A stretch of 64,000 nt of DNA from an uncultured Planctomycetota bacterium. Its GTDB lineage: Bacteria; Planctomycetota; Brocadiia; CAIUPP01. The stretch lies in contig CAIUPP010000060.1 of NCBI GenBank assembly GCA_903901045.1, forward strand, positions 132,661 through 196,660, in the 5' to 3' direction. Positions 9,483 to 17,302 of this stretch are shown in pieces (the first letter of the stretch is position 1; each line of letters opens with the position of its first letter). The notes beneath the pieces are model-generated. The model was not told where the DNA came from. It worked only from the letters and a program-made list of their open reading frames with translations, and made no database searches. The translations under genes and the position numbers were made by a program.

Positions 9483-10558
9483 ACAAAACCACGTTGGCGA
9501 TGCTGAAGGAGTTGACGGAAGCGCACGGCGTGTCGGGCTTCGAGGAGGAGATTCAGTCCGTCATCAAGAAGCACCTTCCGTCCGGGACGAAGATCGAATA
9601 CGACCGGTTGGGCAGCATCGTCTGCAAGAAGGAAGGGGTGAAGGGGGGGCCGAGGATCATGATCCCCGGCCACATGGATGAGATCGGCTTTATGGTGAAG
9701 TTCATCACTGACCAGGGCTTCATCAAGTTCTCGCAATTGGGGGGGTGGCCGGACCAGGTGCTGCTTTCGCAGCGGGTGGTGATTCGCGGCAGCAAAGGGG
9801 ATGTGCCGGGTCTCATCGGTTCCAAGCCGCCGCACTTCCTGACGGCGGAGGAGCAGGCGAAGGTCGTCAAGAAAGAGGATATGTTCATCGACGTGGGGGC
9901 GAAGGACAAGAAGGAAGCGACGGAGCAGATGGGAATCCGGGTCGGCGATCCCATCGCGCCGGAATCCCCCTTCGGCACGCTGAAGAACTGGCAACTGCTG
10001 GTTGCGAAAGCGTGGGATGACCGCGTCGGCTGCGCGCTGTTCATCGAAGTGCTCAAGGCGCTGCAAGGCAGGCGTCACCCGAACGCCGTCTACGGCGTGG
10101 GCACGGTGCAGGAGGAAGTGGGGACGCGCGGCGGGCAGACGTGCGCGAACGTCGTGGAGCCGGACATCTGCCTCGTGGCCGAGTCGGGCATTGCCATGGA
10201 CGTGCCCGGGATCAAGCCGGAAGAGTCTCAGGGCAAGCTCGGCGGCGGGCCGATGATCTACGTCCTGGATGGGGGGATGATCGCCCATCGGCGGCTGAGG
10301 GAGTTCGTCGTCGGGGTCGCGGAAAAGAAAAAGATTCCTCATCAGTTCGGCCTGCTCGAAAGGGGGGCCACCGACGGCCGCCCGGTCCATCTTCACGCCC
10401 GCGGCGTCCCTTCCATCTTCATCGGCGTGCCGGTTCGGTACATTCATTGCCACGCCGGTATCATAGATGCCGGCGACTTTGACCACACGGTGTCGCTCAT
10501 GGTGGAAACCGTGATGAGGCTGGACGCGAAGGCGGTGCGGAGCATCGGCGGGGAATGA
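9479..10558 (+). CDS. M42-family metal aminopeptidase
   Basis: A 359-aa member of the M42 family (dodecameric TET-type aminopeptidases, some once annotated as endoglucanases). The set of metal and catalytic residues is visible: H65 in IPGHMDEIG, bridging D180 in KAWDDRVG, catalytic Glu and ligand Glu at 212-213 in VQEEVGTRGG, the ESGIAMD motif, and a C-terminal His near 325 in YIHCHAG. It is cytoplasmic and expected to remove N-terminal residues from peptides with two zinc or cobalt ions. The start overlaps the rhamnosidase stop by 4 nt. Coupling of a peptidase to a rhamnosidase is unusual and may point to glycopeptide substrates, which is inference. Confidence 0.9.
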   Translation: MNKTTLAMLKELTEAHGVSGFEEEIQSVIKKHLPSGTKIEYDRLGSIVCKKEGVKGGPRIMIPGHMDEIGFMVKFITDQGFIKFSQLGGWPDQVLLSQRVVIRGSKGDVPGLIGSKPPHFLTAEEQAKVVKKEDMFIDVGAKDKKEATEQMGIRVGDPIAPESPFGTLKNWQLLVAKAWDDRVGCALFIEVLKALQGRRHPNAVYGVGTVQEEVGTRGGQTCANVVEPDICLVAESGIAMDVPGIKPEESQGKLGGGPMIYVLDGGMIAHRRLREFVVGVAEKKKIPHQFGLLERGATDGRPVHLHARGVPSIFIGVPVRYIHCHAGIIDAGDFDHTVSLMVETVMRLDAKAVRSIGGE

Positions 10559-10630
10559 GACGGGGAGTCCGCCGGACGCGGACGGTCCGGACGAGGGCTG
10601 AAGTTCGAGTTCCGTTCTTTGGAGAGAGCC

Positions 10631-11749
10631 GTGGCGAAGAAAGACAACGAGAAACGCGTTCCGTCTCGCGCGGTTGAGGGATATACATTCGCGGCGTATC
10701 CGGACCATGAGACGGTGTGGGCGATGGCCGCGGACTTCGAGGGGATGGTGCACGTAGCCGTCTGCTGCGAGACGACGGGGGGCGGCACGGTGCAACTGCA
10801 TTCCTACGACGTGGCCCGCCGCCGGATGCAGCACACCCTTGATGTGGCGAAGGAGATCGGCGAGTTGCCGGAGGACGGCCACGCGGCGCACGGAAAGATT
10901 CACTTCTCCCTTTGCCCGTCGCGCGACGGCTTCCTCTACGCGGCCACGCATTGCAGCACGCCGCCGCTGGGGGACCCGATGTGGAACGCGCACGCGATGT
11001 GGAACGACCGGCAGAAGTCCTTCACCGGAGCGCACTTCTTCCGCATCAACCCGCGCACGAAGGAGTTTGCCGACTTCGGGCGGCTGTTCCCGAACGAAGG
11101 GGTCGGCGTGATGGCGATTGACGACGCCGCCGGCTGCTGCGTGGGGGTCACCTACCCGACGGGGCGCATGTTCTTCATCGACAAGGATGGGCGCAACCGG
11201 ATCGACGTGGGCCGCGTGTCGGAAACGTACACCCTGGCGCTGATTTCCGACCGCGCCGGGCGCGTCTTCGGCACGGACACGTACGGCTTCTTCCTGCGGA
11301 TCAACATGGCAGCGCGGAGTGTCGAGCACCTGACCACCCGCATCCCGCCGCAACTGGACGCCAGCGGGCGCTACTACGCGATGTGCGACGGGGAACTCGG
11401 GGCGGACGGATACATCTACTTCAGCGCCTACATGTCCCCCAATATTTTCCGGTTTGCGCCGAAGCCCAGGGGACCGGTCGAAGTCGAGACGCTCGGCTCC
11501 ATCGGCGGCGGGGCGGCCACAGGGCTCTGCTTCGGTGACGATGGCATGCTCTACGCCTGCGGGCGTGGTTGCCATCTCAACCGGTTCGACATCCGCAAGC
11601 GCCGGAGCGAGGACCTCGGGCTCTTGCACGTCAATGGCGCGGACCGTCGCTACTGGCGGTGCGTCAAAGGCAGGGATGGCCGTCTATACGCGGGTGAATG
11701 CGGCCGGAAACCTGTGAACATGATTATGATTGACCCAAAGAAGCTATAA
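10631..11749 (+). CDS. Beta-propeller-like protein, paralogue 1
   Basis: GGAGAG lies just ahead of a GTG at 10631, which I prefer to the TTG at 10619; the product has 372 aa. There is no signal peptide or membrane segment. It contains repeated short strands with the propeller-type pattern DGxLYA: SRDGFLYAATHC, DRAGRVFGTDTYG, GADGYIYFSAYMSPN, GDDGMLYACGRG, GRDGRLYAGECG. Together they suggest a six- or seven-bladed propeller. Many Cys and His residues are present (CCETTGGG, AAGCC). The function is unknown: it could be a lactonase- or lyase-like enzyme or a binding scaffold. The next gene encodes a related protein. Confidence 0.65.
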   Translation: MAKKDNEKRVPSRAVEGYTFAAYPDHETVWAMAADFEGMVHVAVCCETTGGGTVQLHSYDVARRRMQHTLDVAKEIGELPEDGHAAHGKIHFSLCPSRDGFLYAATHCSTPPLGDPMWNAHAMWNDRQKSFTGAHFFRINPRTKEFADFGRLFPNEGVGVMAIDDAAGCCVGVTYPTGRMFFIDKDGRNRIDVGRVSETYTLALISDRAGRVFGTDTYGFFLRINMAARSVEHLTTRIPPQLDASGRYYAMCDGELGADGYIYFSAYMSPNIFRFAPKPRGPVEVETLGSIGGGAATGLCFGDDGMLYACGRGCHLNRFDIRKRRSEDLGLLHVNGADRRYWRCVKGRDGRLYAGECGRKPVNMIMIDPKKL

Positions 11750-11803
11750 GCATCCTATCCGGCCGGTCCGTCTGATCGGGTGGACGCAACCCAAAGGAAT
11801 CCC

Positions 11804-12970
11804 ATGGCAAAGAAGCTCGTCGGAAAAGCGGTCTCCATTGTCGGGGTCGCCACGTTCGACAATCGCAAGGAATACGAAGCGCAACGGCGCGAAATGACGG
11901 TGCTGTCGCACTCGATTCTGAGCGGCGCAGTTCACGCGTACGGCCTAGCCTACCCCGCGCCGGGCGTTCTGCCCGTGGATGAGGCGGCGGTCACGGCGCT
12001 GACCGTCGGGCCGGAGGGCGCGCTGTATGGCGTGACCAGCGGCAAACGCGCGCACCTCTTCTGGATGCCCCGGCCTTTGATGTTCGGCCCGCTCGGAGTG
12101 ATCGAGGGGGTGCGGCAGGCGGCGGAGGGGCTTGCGGTCGACCACGAGTCCATGCTTTACGGGGCGGCGCGTGACAAGGGGGGGCCGCTCTTCCGCTTCG
12201 ACACGACCACCGGCTTTCTCGGCCTGTACCGCAATCGCTGCGGCCCGATCACTCTGCTGCCCGCGCCGTTCAGGGATGATGGCGTCATCAGCCTGACGAT
12301 CTCGCACGACCGGAAGACCCTTGCGGGGATCGGCGAGAAGAGCGGACGCCTCTTTATCTTCTCCACAAAAACCGGCCGAACGAAAAGACTGAAGCGCGCG
12401 CCCTCCGAGGGGGAGTCCTTCGGACGGGCGCTCTGCGCCGCCGCGGACAATCATTTCTACGGCTCCGGAGCGGATGGGCGGCTGTTCCGCCTGTCGGTCG
12501 AAGGGGACATTGAACGGCTCGACGCGGCGGTTCCCTGCCGGGCGGGGAAACCGTACTTGGCGCGTGTCGACTCCTTCGTTCGCGCCCGTTCCGGGAAGCT
12601 CTACGGCGGCAGCGAGGAGGGCTACCTGTTCTCCTTCGACCCAGCGAACGGGGCGCTTCTCAATCACGGCAAGGGAAATGATATCCCCGACTTGCACGCG
12701 CTGGCGGAGGGGGCCGACGGCAGCATTTACGGACTCACCGGCCGCGGGGAGTTCATCGCGCATCTCGTCCGATTCCAGCCCGCGCACAACGAGTGGGCGG
12801 ACCTGGGCCTCTTCCAATCCTATGGTCATTACCCCTGGCAGGGATACCAGATGCGCGCCCTGACGGCCGGCCCCGAAGGGCGGTTGTACGCGGGCGAGCA
12901 TGACCGGATGGGGCACGTCGTCATTTACTATCCGCCCGTGGAGTGTGTGAAGGCCGGGGCCGTAGTCTGA
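11804..12970 (+). CDS. Beta-propeller-like protein, paralogue 2
   Basis: A 388-aa protein. I choose the ATG at 11804 with AAAGGA ahead of it; an in-frame GTG at 11780 has no good ribosome-binding site. As in its neighbour, blades repeat a DGxxYG pattern: GPEGALYGVTSGK, ADNHFYGSGADGRLF, ARSGKLYGGSEEGYLFSFD, GADGSIYGLTGRGEF, GPEGRLYAGEHD. It has no export signal. Sequence identity to the neighbour is low by eye outside the blade motifs, so the pair may be an old duplication. Eight residues before the end it reads YPPVECVKAG. A role with the amidohydrolase 37 nt downstream is possible but not shown. Confidence 0.65.
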   Translation: MAKKLVGKAVSIVGVATFDNRKEYEAQRREMTVLSHSILSGAVHAYGLAYPAPGVLPVDEAAVTALTVGPEGALYGVTSGKRAHLFWMPRPLMFGPLGVIEGVRQAAEGLAVDHESMLYGAARDKGGPLFRFDTTTGFLGLYRNRCGPITLLPAPFRDDGVISLTISHDRKTLAGIGEKSGRLFIFSTKTGRTKRLKRAPSEGESFGRALCAAADNHFYGSGADGRLFRLSVEGDIERLDAAVPCRAGKPYLARVDSFVRARSGKLYGGSEEGYLFSFDPANGALLNHGKGNDIPDLHALAEGADGSIYGLTGRGEFIAHLVRFQPAHNEWADLGLFQSYGHYPWQGYQMRALTAGPEGRLYAGEHDRMGHVVIYYPPVECVKAGAVV

Positions 12971-13007
12971 GGAAGAACGCAAGGCGGCCCATTGAAGGAA
13001 ATGAACC

Positions 13008-14555
13008 ATGCATGTCATTGACGTCAATACATCCTTTGGCAAGCGGCTCAACGACGACCCCCGCTATTCAGCGGAATCGCTGGCGAAGGAACTGGACAGA
13101 CATCGTGTTGCCTGCTCGCTGAGCCACTCCCAGAAGGGAGTGTATTATTCAGCCCCCTCCGGGAATGAGGAGAGCCTCGCCGCCGCTCAACGCTTTTCCC
13201 AGCTTGTGCCGGTGGGGACGCTTGATCCCCGGGACGACCCGGCATGGCGTGCGGAGTTGCGCAAGTGCCTGAAGCAGGGGGTTCGGGCCTTTCGCTTCTT
13301 CCCCGGACCACAGTACTGGTCGCCATCCTCAACGGCGTTCAAGCAGGTTCTTCGCGAGTTGTCCGGGTCCGGCGTCTGCCTGATCTTCTCCCTGGGCGAG
13401 GAGAACACTTCAGCGGACAGCTCTGAGCGAATCGCTCAGGCTACGGCGGAAGCCGCATTGCCCGTCATACTCACGGACATCTCCTACGCAAGCCATGCTT
13501 TCGTCATGGCGTTGATGCGCGAACATCCCCATATTTATGCCGAGACCAACTGGCTGGCCGGCGTGGGGAATATCGAGACGATGGCGTCGGAAGTGGGGGC
13601 GGCTCGCTTGCTTTACGGCTCCGGCGCGCCCGCGTTTCCGATTCAGAAAGCGCTGAATATGGTGCTGGAAACGGAGCTTTCGCGCGACGAGAAAGAAGCC
13701 ATTCTCGGCGGCAACGCCATGAAACTGCTGCGGTTGACTCCGGCGCAATTTGCGGCGCGGCCGGAGTTGACGGATTTGGAGCCCCGGAAATTCGATGAAG
13801 AGATCATCGACGTGCATTCCCACCTCGGCTACTGGTTCTGCTGCAACCCGCACGAGGGCCATGATCCCTCTGGCATGCTGCGGCGGATGAAGCGCTTCGG
13901 CATCTCGCACAGCGTGTTGTCATCGTATGAAACGATGCGCTACGACATTGTGTCCGGAAATCGCGCGCTGGCTCAGGGCATCGAGGGCCACCCGGAGCTG
14001 CTGGGATACGTGGAGCTCAATCCCAATCAGTTGGCGCTGTCCATCGGCGAAATGGAGAAGTACTATCGTCTGCCGAACTTCGTGGGTTGCGAAATGGAAT
14101 TGGACCACATTGCGCGGCCGATGGGGGCGGACCGCGACCTCCTGCACCGGCTCATGGCCGAGGTTGCGCGGCGCGGAAAGCCCATTCTTTTCCGGCCGCC
14201 CAACAGCGACGACGGAACGCTCGAACGCGACCTAGCCCTTCAGAACCCGCAACTGCGCATCGTTCACGCTCATGGGTTCGATGCCAACTGGGCCCGCGTC
14301 GTGGCCGACGCGCCGAATATTGCGGTTGAATTCAACCGCAGCCGTCCGAGCCATCATGACATTCGCGATGTCCTGAGCATTCTGGGTCCGGAGAGGGTGC
14401 TTTTTGGCACCGACCAGACGCTGTTGAGCGTCGGCTCGAGTGTGGGAGCTTACCTCGATGCCGAGCTGACCGCTGCGGAGCGCAAGTTGGTTCTTTCAGG
14501 GAACGCCCGACGGCTCTTCCGTCTGCCCGTTGAAGTGCATGGAGGCTTTGGGTGA
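13008..14555 (+). CDS. Double-length amidohydrolase (two amidohydrolase-2 domains)
   Basis: A 515-aa protein built from two related barrels. The C-terminal half (about 262-515) has the metal motif IDVHSHLG (D268, H270, H272), a second His pair in HAHG (H420, H422) and the late Asp in FGTDQ (D469), as in the ACMS-decarboxylase/amidohydrolase-2 family. The N-terminal half (1-255) aligns by eye with it: IDVNTSFG for IDVHSHLG, LYGSGAP for LFGTDQT, and ILGGNAMKLLRL for LSGNARRLFRL. It has lost the HxH and the late Asp, so it is probably non-catalytic. GAAGGA precedes the ATG. Reactions of the family include hydrolysis and decarboxylation of small acids and lactones. It is last in the cluster. Confidence 0.75.
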   Translation: MHVIDVNTSFGKRLNDDPRYSAESLAKELDRHRVACSLSHSQKGVYYSAPSGNEESLAAAQRFSQLVPVGTLDPRDDPAWRAELRKCLKQGVRAFRFFPGPQYWSPSSTAFKQVLRELSGSGVCLIFSLGEENTSADSSERIAQATAEAALPVILTDISYASHAFVMALMREHPHIYAETNWLAGVGNIETMASEVGAARLLYGSGAPAFPIQKALNMVLETELSRDEKEAILGGNAMKLLRLTPAQFAARPELTDLEPRKFDEEIIDVHSHLGYWFCCNPHEGHDPSGMLRRMKRFGISHSVLSSYETMRYDIVSGNRALAQGIEGHPELLGYVELNPNQLALSIGEMEKYYRLPNFVGCEMELDHIARPMGADRDLLHRLMAEVARRGKPILFRPPNSDDGTLERDLALQNPQLRIVHAHGFDANWARVVADAPNIAVEFNRSRPSHHDIRDVLSILGPERVLFGTDQTLLSVGSSVGAYLDAELTAAERKLVLSGNARRLFRLPVEVHGGFG

Positions 14556-14658
14556 GAAAATCGATGTGGGAATATTCTTGGCAGGAATGATGCCTGGCGA
14601 CGGGCCTCTGCCAGCCACGGCAATGATCAAACGCTCCTGGGACACGCCTACGGCAGGC

Positions 14659-14687
14659 TTTATCTCCGGATTCAGACGCGGTATAAT
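14659..14687 (+). promoter_or_regulatory. Candidate sigma70-type promoter
   Basis: A perfect TATAAT at 14682-14687 sits 17 nt after a poor TTTATC at 14659. It lies about 78 nt ahead of the secreted repeat-protein start, in an otherwise empty 200-nt gap. Confidence 0.45.
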
Positions 14688-14764
14688 TCCCGCATTCCGT
14701 GCTTCGTGGAGGACGACTCCGCAAGCCATGCGACAAGAGAACTCGATTTGGAAGGAGGCGGACA

Positions 14765-15346
14765 ATGATCGGCAGATGGACATTGGCGAGCGTTCTGGTC
14801 GGGGCTGTTGCGTTCAGCGGACTATTGTGCGGGACAGCCGCGTGGGCAAAGGACAAGGAAATCGAGAAGGCGGCCGGCATCCTGGTTGACAAAGATAACG
14901 ACAATAACTGGATTGAGGTGAAGGCTGACGGCGATAAGGAAGCCAAGCGTTATCATCGAATGGACAAGGACGCGAAGGACACCCTCAAGTCACTCGTGGT
15001 GGCGAACCGCGTCGAGCTTGAATGGATCAAGAAGAACGACAAGCGGGTGTTGGACAGCGTCAAAATGATCGTGCCGACTGAGAAGACGGGCGTGGTGACC
15101 GGCGAAATCGTCGACAAGGGCGAGCATTGGATTGACGTCAAAGCCGACGGCGACACAGCGGTCGAGCGTTATTCCCCCCGTTGGGTCGGCGGCTCGCCCA
15201 AGGAAGGCGGCGCGCTGGAGAAGGACATGGTCCGGAAACTCGGCGACCTGAAGGTCGGCGAAAAGGTGAAAATCAACTGGACCTACGATGACCGCAAGTG
15301 CGCCACCCAGGTCGACCCGGCAGGACCGGCCGGAAAGAAGAAGTGA
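14765..15346 (+). CDS. Small secreted protein with two internal repeats
   Basis: A 193-aa protein. GGAGG ahead of the ATG at 14765 fixes the start. Residues 1-28 are a signal peptide ending in GTAAWA. The mature part contains two copies of a roughly 75-residue unit: GILVDKDNDNNWIEVKADGD ... RY ... LKSLVVANRVELEWIKKNDKR, then GEIVDKGEHWIDVKADGD ... RY ... LGDLKVGEKVKINWTYDDRK. The WIxVKADGD motif and the Lys/Asp richness suggest small beta-barrel units. A Lys-rich tail (AGKKK) ends it. The function is unknown; OB-like or SH3-like ligand binding in the periplasm is possible. It appears to have its own promoter. Confidence 0.7.
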   Translation: MIGRWTLASVLVGAVAFSGLLCGTAAWAKDKEIEKAAGILVDKDNDNNWIEVKADGDKEAKRYHRMDKDAKDTLKSLVVANRVELEWIKKNDKRVLDSVKMIVPTEKTGVVTGEIVDKGEHWIDVKADGDTAVERYSPRWVGGSPKEGGALEKDMVRKLGDLKVGEKVKINWTYDDRKCATQVDPAGPAGKKK

Positions 15347-15371
15347 CCGCGATATTCCGGCCCGTTCGCGA

Positions 15372-16049
15372 CTACAGCCGGCCGAGCGATTTCCAGTACT
15401 CGTGCTCGTAAGTCCACTCTTTCTTCCGGAGCGTCACCAGCATCTTCATGCGGTCATAGAACGCGCGGTGCATGTTCTCCTGCTCGGGGAAGGTTTTCCG
15501 CGCGCGGATGGTTGCAACCAATTGGGCGCCGAGGCTTGCGGCCGCGTTGAGTCGTTCCGCGCGCGCTCCCGCATCCGCCAGATGCCGCGCCTCCGCGCCG
15601 ACGCTCCCGACGGTCCAGCAGCCCATGTTCTGGAGGAAGCGAAGGATGTACCGCTCGACTTCCTCGCTCTCGCCGCCGCCGGAGGTGACCACAGCGACGC
15701 CATATTTGCCCGCCATCGACTGGCAGTGCAGCGGGCCGCAGCATCGGTCAAGCACCGCCTTCATTTGCGCGCTGACGCTGCTGATGTAGTTCGGGCTGGC
15801 CAGAACGATCCCATCCGCCGCCAGCAGGGCGCTCTTCAGCGTGGCGAAGTCGTCCGTGATCGAGCATTGCCCCGTCCGGTGGCAGGCGTCGCAGGCATGG
15901 CAGGGCTTCACCGTCATCTCGGCGAGGTTGAACGTCTTCACATCGGCGCCTGCGGCGACGGCCGATTGCGTCAGACGGTTCAAGAGCGCGCCGGTGGCGC
16001 CCTTCATCCCGTGCGGACTGCCGAGAACCGCCACGATTTTCACATCCAT
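15372..16049 (-). CDS. NADPH-dependent FMN reductase / flavodoxin-fold protein
   Basis: A 225-aa flavodoxin-fold oxidoreductase. AAAGGA before the ATG at 16049 sets the start; the longer open frame runs into the repeat element and is rejected. Seen: the N-terminal phosphate loop VAVLGSPHG, a CHACDACHRTGQC cysteine cluster (about residues 50-65) as in iron-sulfur flavoprotein relatives, ADGIVLASPNYISS and the CCGPLHCQ region. The family binds FMN and reduces quinones, metals or Fe-S partners with NAD(P)H. The C-terminus has an extra helical tail ending in YEHEYWKSLGRL. It is last on the minus strand here, separated from the esterase by element B. Confidence 0.8.
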   Translation of the reverse strand: MDVKIVAVLGSPHGMKGATGALLNRLTQSAVAAGADVKTFNLAEMTVKPCHACDACHRTGQCSITDDFATLKSALLAADGIVLASPNYISSVSAQMKAVLDRCCGPLHCQSMAGKYGVAVVTSGGGESEEVERYILRFLQNMGCWTVGSVGAEARHLADAGARAERLNAAASLGAQLVATIRARKTFPEQENMHRAFYDRMKMLVTLRKKEWTYEHEYWKSLGRL

Positions 16050-16090
16050 CGGGTATCCTTTCATCGAAGGCGGCATTGCTGCGGCCGGCT

Positions 16091-16214
16091 GCGGGGCTGT
16101 TGAAAAAGCCCTGCGAACGCACCTTCTCGCAAGATCAATGCGTAAATGGCGCGGACTTCTCGGTCTGCGCTCGCGGGTTTGATAACCCGCGCTACACTTT
16201 TTCAACAGCCCCGC
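16091..16214. repeat. Nested inverted-repeat element B (REP/MITE-like)
   Basis: A 124-bp element. The outer arms, 16091-16108 and 16197-16214, are a perfect 18-bp inverted repeat (GCGGGGCTGTTGAAAAAG). Inside, 16172-16191 is a perfect 8-bp stem (CGCGGGTT / AACCCGCG) with a TGAT loop, directly followed by GCTACAC. The same GCTACAC occurs next to the inner palindrome of element A, and the outer arms of both start from a GGCTG core. Its right end is 2 nt from the esterase stop codon. No coding potential. It may terminate or stabilise the minus-strand transcript, or be a non-autonomous mobile unit. Confidence 0.8.
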
Positions 16215-16216
16215 TG

Positions 16217-17263
16217 TCAGCCATTCCTGAGTTCGCGGTCGAAGAAATCGAAGCACTTCGCCGCCATGAATTGATGGCCGCAATAGCCCACCTCGGTGTC
16301 GAATCGTTCGGGGACCCCCGCGGCGGTGTAGATCTTCCGCACCTGCTTGACGGCGTCGGCGCTGGCGTGAGGCGGGAAGCCGTAGTCGAATCCGCCATGT
16401 TCCACCAGCAGCGCGCGCGGGGCGATCAGCCCGCAGATTTCGGCGTGGTCGCCGTACTTGAACATCCCCGGCAGGAATTGCGTGCCGCAGAAGTTGTCAA
16501 TGCCGATTCCCCATGCGCGGTAGCTGTTGAGCGCGCAGATGATGTCCGTCGCCTTGATGCGCCGGTCCAGCGCGGCGAAATGCATCACGTGCGCCCCGCC
16601 TCCTGAGAGCCCCAGCGCGCCGATGCGGTTCTTGTCCACGAAGGAGAGCGTCTCCAGATAATCCACGCAGCGCATCAAATCCCACAGATTGTACGCCAGC
16701 AGATTGAACCCCAGCAGCGCGCCCTTGATGAAGTGCACGTTGCAGGGGTCGCGCCGGTCGATCGGCTTTTCGCCGGGCATCGTATCCGATCTCTCGCCGA
16801 AGGGGCGCATATCCGGGACGATGGCGACATAGCCGCGCTTGGCCATCTGGTATCCGTAGTCATACCGATAGTAATCGATATCCTTCCGGTGCTCCGGCAT
16901 CTTGGAGCCGGCCACCGGGTCCTTTCCGTGGGGGCCGTGCCCGTGGATCGCCACGACGGCCGGGAGTTTCTCACCCTTCTTGTGGTCGGGCACGAGCAGG
17001 ATGACCGGCAGCGTCGTCCAGGGCGCCGTGTCCATGAACAGCTTGATCTTGGTCATCCCCTCTTCCTTCACCGACCAGAGTTCCTCCGGCTCCAGGGGGG
17101 TCCGTCTCGGAAGCGAGCCGAGGCACTTCAGGAACGCCGCGCGGAAGGACTTCTGCCAGCGCGCGAAGTCGGCGCGCGTCCTGCCCTTGAACGTCAATTC
17201 CGGCTCATGCTCCTTGATCAAGTCCAGGAAGAACTGGCGGGTCGAGATGTGCCGATGTGCCAC
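16217..17263 (-). CDS. Alpha/beta-hydrolase, acetyl-xylan-esterase/dienelactone-hydrolase-like
   Basis: A 348-aa enzyme starting with GTG, 6 nt after a strong AAGGAG. Seen: an N-terminal helical cap, PAVVAIHGHGPHGKD (oxyanion region), GYVAIVPDMRPFGER, the nucleophile elbow GLSGGG near residue 217, the acid region HGGFDYGFP and the catalytic His in YCGHQF. The layout matches Abhydrolase_7-type esterases found beside polysaccharide-degrading genes. It has no signal peptide and is presumably cytoplasmic, deacetylating sugars. It lies 39 nt after the CBM9-like gene on the same strand, a probable operon. Confidence 0.8.
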   Translation of the reverse strand: MAHRHISTRQFFLDLIKEHEPELTFKGRTRADFARWQKSFRAAFLKCLGSLPRRTPLEPEELWSVKEEGMTKIKLFMDTAPWTTLPVILLVPDHKKGEKLPAVVAIHGHGPHGKDPVAGSKMPEHRKDIDYYRYDYGYQMAKRGYVAIVPDMRPFGERSDTMPGEKPIDRRDPCNVHFIKGALLGFNLLAYNLWDLMRCVDYLETLSFVDKNRIGALGLSGGGAHVMHFAALDRRIKATDIICALNSYRAWGIGIDNFCGTQFLPGMFKYGDHAEICGLIAPRALLVEHGGFDYGFPPHASADAVKQVRKIYTAAGVPERFDTEVGYCGHQFMAAKCFDFFDRELRNG

Positions 17264-17302
17264 GGAAATCTCCTTCTAATGTTGTCACGCGCAGTCGGGA
17301 AC

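Noticed and set aside
9098-11629. Minus-strand open frame of over 800 codons
   Set aside because: Shadow of the rhamnosidase, M42 and propeller genes; composition is His/Arg/Pro-rich and without motifs.
16050-16283. Upstream extension of the flavoprotein reading frame
   Set aside because: It runs through inverted-repeat element B, while a good AAAGGA site and the flavin loop fit a start at 16049.
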